Under the pieces are notes generated by a model. That model had not been told where the DNA came from, made no database searches, and saw only the letters and a program-made list of their open reading frames with translations. A DNA stretch of 64,000 bases from Microtetraspora niveoalba. GTDB taxonomy: Bacteria; Actinomycetota; Actinomycetes; Streptosporangiales; Streptosporangiaceae. The translations under genes and the position numbers were made by a program. This document shows positions 61,077-64,000 of the stretch, piece after piece; within the stretch, counting starts at the first letter, position 1; each line of letters starts with the position of its first letter. The stretch is from contig NZ_BBYM01000013.1 of the NCBI RefSeq assembly GCF_001570405.1, positions 1 through 64,000 of the forward strand, written 5' to 3'.

Positions 61077-61383
61077 CGAGTCGCAGAGGTTCGGGGCGTC
61101 GCGGGCGGTGCTGCCCCGCCGCGCCAACCCGACCGCGTGACCGGCCGGTCGTCGTGCAGGGCGCGCACTTCACGTACCCATGGGTGTCCGGCGTGCCTAC
61201 AGGCCGTCGGGGCGGCGGCCGGTGGCGTCCTGCAGCGACCGGTTTCGGGCCAAGGCCGCGCAGACGCCAGGTCAGGTGCTCGGCGAGGATCACATGTCGC
61301 GGAGGTCGGCGGCCGACGCCGGTGGGACCGGGAGCAACATGCCGAGAAATAGTCGATACCTGTGGATCAGGTCGTTCAGTTCG
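61077..61383. other. Gap between convergent genes
   Basis: No convincing gene, RNA or repeat. Minus-strand frames here are arginine/proline-rich without domain signals. No clear terminator hairpin was found. Confidence 0.4.
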
Positions 61384-61839
61384 TCAATCGGTCCGGGTGC
61401 GGAGGCTCCGCGCCAGAGCGGGGATCATCACCGCCGCAGCGACGAGGTGCAGCCCGAGGAGGGCGGTGGCGGTGGCGGGGTTCGCCCCGGAGAGGAAGGG
61501 CGGGACCAACGAGACCGCGGTCAGCGACACCGCCGTCCACACGAATCGCTCGGCGGGGCGAGCGCTCCAACGAAGAAGAGCGGCGGCGATGACGATGCCC
61601 ACGACCGAGAAGAAGCCGGTCACGACGGCGAACCCGGGCAACGGGATCGTCTCGCCACCGTCGGGGACCTCGAAGTCGACGCCGACGGCCTGGGCGAGCG
61701 CGGCGGCGAGGGTGGTGGCCACCATCGCCGCGAGCGTGGCGATGGAGCCGGTGACGGCGAGCCCGCGGAGTCGGTGGGTGCGGCTGGTCCGGCCCGATGC
61801 CGGGCCTGCGACGACCCCGGTGTCATTCATGCTGTTCAT
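61384..61839 (-). CDS. DUF6069-like four-helix membrane protein
   Basis: A 151-aa protein with four hydrophobic helices (LAVTGSIATLAAMVATTLAA, VVTGFFSVVGIVIAAALLRW, FVWTAVSLTAVSLVPPFLSG, ALLGLHLVAAAVMIPALARS). Its length and loop DFEVPDGGETIPLPGF fit DUF6069. The ATG overlaps the upstream cupin-like gene (ATGA). Third gene of the sigma-factor operon. Confidence 0.8.
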   Translation of the reverse strand: MNSMNDTGVVAGPASGRTSRTHRLRGLAVTGSIATLAAMVATTLAAALAQAVGVDFEVPDGGETIPLPGFAVVTGFFSVVGIVIAAALLRWSARPAERFVWTAVSLTAVSLVPPFLSGANPATATALLGLHLVAAAVMIPALARSLRTRTD

Positions 61840-62132
61840 GTCGTTCCTCCATCATTCGATGACTGGCGTACGGGATGTGCCGACTGGCATGTGACGGTCC
61901 CGGCCCTGGGCGTGACGATGCGCACCCTCGCCGTGCGACGGCCGGGGTTCCGCAGGGCGCGGACGCCGGTGCCGCGCAGCCAGAACCCGGCGTCGCGTCC
62001 GAGGACCGGCCCGGGTTCGCCGTCGCGCAGCTCCAGTTGCACCCGGCCGCGGGTGACGACGCCGAACGCGTCGCACCACTCGGCCGCGACCACCGGGACA
62101 CGCGCGCCACCGCGCAGCACGAGCGTCCGCAC
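61836..62132 (-). CDS. Small cupin-like protein of the sigma operon
   Basis: A 98-aa all-beta protein (RTLVLRGGARVPVVAAEWCD, VQLELRDGEPGPVLGRDAGF, ALRNPGRRTARVRIVTPRAG) with the pattern of a short cupin, though metal-binding His residues are not evident. GTG start 5 bp after the sigma-factor stop. May sense a ligand for the sigma factor or be an enzyme; function unknown. Confidence 0.6.
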   Translation of the reverse strand: MRTLVLRGGARVPVVAAEWCDAFGVVTRGRVQLELRDGEPGPVLGRDAGFWLRGTGVRALRNPGRRTARVRIVTPRAGTVTCQSAHPVRQSSNDGGTT

Positions 62133-62137
62133 CGGGA

Positions 62138-63136
62138 CTACTCCGTGCCGTCCGCCGGCAGGCGCTCCGGCAGCCCGAGCCGCGGAAACTGGTCGTCGTG
62201 GAACGTGACGATCTCGGTGATCGCCCCGCCGGTGATGCGCAGGACGTCGATCGTCAGCGGCAGGTACGCGTCCTCCGGCTTCCGCCAGAGGTAGAAGGCG
62301 ACGGCGGGCTGCCGGTTCACGGAGGTGAGGACGGCGCGCAGGTGCTCCATGCTCTCGAAGCCGCTCTCGACCCAGTCGTTCACCACCGCGTCGCGGCCGA
62401 CCTGCAGGCCCGGCGTGGGCGGCATCGAGCAGCGGACGTCGTCCCGCAGCAGTGCGGCGAGCCCGTCGACGTCCGTGGCCACGCTGGCGTCGGTATAGCG
62501 GCGCACCAGCTCGCGCGTCCCGGCGTCCTCCTCGCCGCCGGTCCAGTCCTGCCGCTCGGCGGGCAGGTGCTCCCGCATGCCGGCGCGGGCCCGCTGCAGC
62601 GCGCTGTTCACGGAGTTGACGGAGTCCCCGAGGAGCTCCGCGACGTCCTTCGCCGGCCAGCCGAGCACGTCCCGCAGGATCAGCACGGCCCGCGGGCGCG
62701 GCGCGAGGTGCTGGACTGCGACCAGGTACGCCAGCTCGATCGTCTCCCGCGCGAGGGCGACGGTCTCCGGCTCGTCCGCGTCACCCGCGGGCAGCTCGTC
62801 GAGCAGCCGGTCCGGGTAGGGCTGCAGCCACAGCACCTCACCGCCGGTCGCGGGCTCCGGGCGGCACCTGGCGAGCAGATCCAGGCAGGCGTTGGTGGCG
62901 ATCCGGTACAGCCAGGCCCGGAACGTCGACCGCCCCTCGAAGGTCTCCCGCCGCCGCCAGGCACGGAGGAACGTCTCCTGCACGGTGTCCTCGGCGTCCT
63001 CGAACGACCCGAGCATCCGGTAGCAGTGCACGTGCAGCTCCCGCCGGTGCCGCTCCGCCAGCCCCGAGAACGCCGGCTCGTCGACCTCGCCCAGACCGCT
63101 CACGCCCAGCTCCTCCAGCCGCGTGTCCGCACTCAT
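62138..63136 (-). CDS. ECF sigma factor with C-terminal SnoaL-like domain
   Basis: A 332-aa RNA polymerase sigma factor. Region 2 (HRRELHVHCYRMLGSFEDAE, DTVQETFLRAWRRRETFEGR) at about 28-90, region 4 (RAVLILRDVLGWPAKDVAEL, LGDSVNSVNSALQRARAGMR) at about 145-190, then an NTF2/SnoaL-like domain (YTDASVATDVDGLAALLRDD, GLQVGRDAVVNDWVESG). This matches the SigG/SigJ-type ECF groups whose C-terminal domain controls activity in place of an anti-sigma factor. ATG at 63136 after AAGGATGA. It heads the three-gene operon. Confidence 0.9.
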   Translation of the reverse strand: MSADTRLEELGVSGLGEVDEPAFSGLAERHRRELHVHCYRMLGSFEDAEDTVQETFLRAWRRRETFEGRSTFRAWLYRIATNACLDLLARCRPEPATGGEVLWLQPYPDRLLDELPAGDADEPETVALARETIELAYLVAVQHLAPRPRAVLILRDVLGWPAKDVAELLGDSVNSVNSALQRARAGMREHLPAERQDWTGGEEDAGTRELVRRYTDASVATDVDGLAALLRDDVRCSMPPTPGLQVGRDAVVNDWVESGFESMEHLRAVLTSVNRQPAVAFYLWRKPEDAYLPLTIDVLRITGGAITEIVTFHDDQFPRLGLPERLPADGTE

Positions 63137-63410
63137 CACGTCATCCTTCCGCTTCGTCGTGTCCCGTCGTAGGTGTGACGGGTGCGGGCGCGACAACTCA
63201 TCACCAGGGTCGGTCGGCATGGCTGATCCCGTGACGGATCCGGTGGCGGAGCACGACGCGCGGTCCGGTCGGTTCGCAGGCCGCGCATCGGTCTCAGCCG
63301 CGCTTGAGATGACAGTGATCAGGTTGGAAAAGGGTCATCGCTCAACATGCCTGACAAGCAGGCGTGCGGCAGAGCAGGCATGATCAACCCGGAGGAGTGC
63401 CGGGGCGTCG

Positions 63411-64000
63411 CTATCTGGTGGTCGCCGGCAGCGCGATCGGCCGGGGGAAGCGCGCGACGAACCGTGCTCCGCAGGGGCTGTCTTCGAGGATGAGGGTGCC
63501 GCCATGGGCTTCGGCGATCTCCCGGGCGATGGGCAGTCCCAGGCCGCTGCCGCCGGCGTCCTTGGCGCGGGCGTCCGGCAGGCGGACGAAACGCTGGAAG
63601 ACGGCTTCCCGCTGCTCGGGCGGCACCCCGCTCCCGTCGTCGTGGACCTCCAGCACCGCCGCGTCGCCCCGATGCTCGACGGTGACCGTGACGCTGGAGC
63701 GGGCGTGGCGTTCGGCGTTGTCCAGGAGGTTGTGCAGCAGCCGTTCCAGGCCGATCCGGTCGCCGTGGACCATCACGCCGCTGCTGAACCTCTTGACCAC
63801 CCTGATCTTGCTTTGCCGGTGGTCGCGCTGCCGGTGGTCGAGCTCGCCGGCCACCAGAACGGCGAGGTTGAGCAGGTCGTGCTGACCGACGACGCCCGCG
63901 TCGAGCCGGGAGATCTCCAGCAGGTTGGTCACCAGGTCCTGCAGCCGCTCGACGGACTCCAGCAGCCTGTTTCCGGTTGCCACCCAGTCGGTCTCCTCCG
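63411..64000 (-). CDS. Sensor histidine kinase, C-terminal part (runs off the window)
   Basis: The kinase core: dimerisation helix end (SVERLQDLVTNLLEISRLDA), N box LLHNLLDNAERHA, G1 box VHDDGSGVP, F-like VFQRFVRLPD and G2 box GGSGLGLPIAREIAEAHGGT. The phosphoacceptor His, HAMP and membrane parts lie beyond position 64000. It would phosphorylate a response regulator, probably encoded further right. The stop is at 63411; the preceding 274 bp hold no gene. Confidence 0.9.
   Translation of the reverse strand, partial: EETDWVATGNRLLESVERLQDLVTNLLEISRLDAGVVGQHDLLNLAVLVAGELDHRQRDHRQSKIRVVKRFSSGVMVHGDRIGLERLLHNLLDNAERHARSSVTVTVEHRGDAAVLEVHDDGSGVPPEQREAVFQRFVRLPDARAKDAGGSGLGLPIAREIAEAHGGTLILEDSPCGARFVARFPRPIALPATTR

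Noticed and set aside
1-64000. CRISPR arrays or rRNA genes
   Set aside because: No regularly spaced repeat-spacer pattern and no rRNA-like segment was found; the only short repeats are the arm-type sites, a coding duplication and a protein-tail repeat.

Overview
This 64 kb window is high-GC actinobacterial DNA. The family mix (SARP, CGNR, DUF2178/HTH pairs, ECF sigma with a SnoaL tail, PP2C phosphatases, GTG starts, ATGA/GTGA gene overlaps) suggests a filamentous actinomycete, plausibly of the Streptosporangiaceae (Nonomuraea-like). That placement is inference, because no rRNA or complete tRNA is present.

Layout. (1) 1-10 kb is an accessory region. It holds an IS1380-type transposase, then a two-gene operon of a PD-(D/E)xK-like nuclease and a P-loop NTPase, read here as a candidate anti-phage system. 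Next comes the 3' half of a tRNA-Met(CAT) gene, flanked on both sides by paired 10-bp repeats in the arrangement of integrase arm sites. Decayed genes (SDR, alpha/beta hydrolase, TetR) follow, then an intact SDR plus NMT1-like pair and a membrane PP2C phosphatase. (2) 10-14.3 kb encodes envelope proteins: a secreted VWA protein, its membrane-anchored partner, and a two-domain peptidoglycan hydrolase. (3) 14.5-21.5 kb holds a CGNR regulator, a GNAT, a frameshifted MFS transporter and a TetR-linked redox operon preceded by a 29-bp palindrome. It ends in transposase and gene remnants. (4) 21.5-24.7 kb has two cupins, a SARP and a LuxR regulator. (5) 24.8-26.8 kb is an arsenic locus: ArsI-like lyase, a 58-aa protein, ArsR, a truncated ACR3 pump and an ArsN-like acetyltransferase.

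(6) 28-46.6 kb is a large catabolic region. The first operon (28.0-34.6, minus) encodes a Tat-exported esterase, an ABC sugar-type importer, an M28 peptidase and a carboxylesterase. It is divergent from a TetR gene with a perfect palindrome between them. The second block has a secreted M28-like protein and a six-hairpin glycosidase, a LacI regulator, and a plus-strand operon of a second ABC importer, a serine hydrolase and a GH78-type alpha-L-rhamnosidase. Together these look like uptake and breakdown of an esterified and/or amide-linked, rhamnose-containing glycoside. (7) 46.6-64 kb is mixed: SGNH hydrolase with PadR, DUF2178/HTH/oxidoreductase, RibD-C reductase, DUF488, a GH16-like protein with an altered active-site motif, a CGNR protein, a flavoprotein, a YibE/F membrane protein, a second PP2C phosphatase, an epoxide hydrolase, AraC, TSUP, SnoaL, an ECF sigma operon and a truncated sensor kinase at the right edge.

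Regulation is unusually legible. Perfect or near-perfect palindromes sit in front of several regulators or their targets (20.1, 25.5, 34.6, 39.97, 48.2, 50.3 and 52.9 kb). Gene decay is frequent, with at least twelve remnants.
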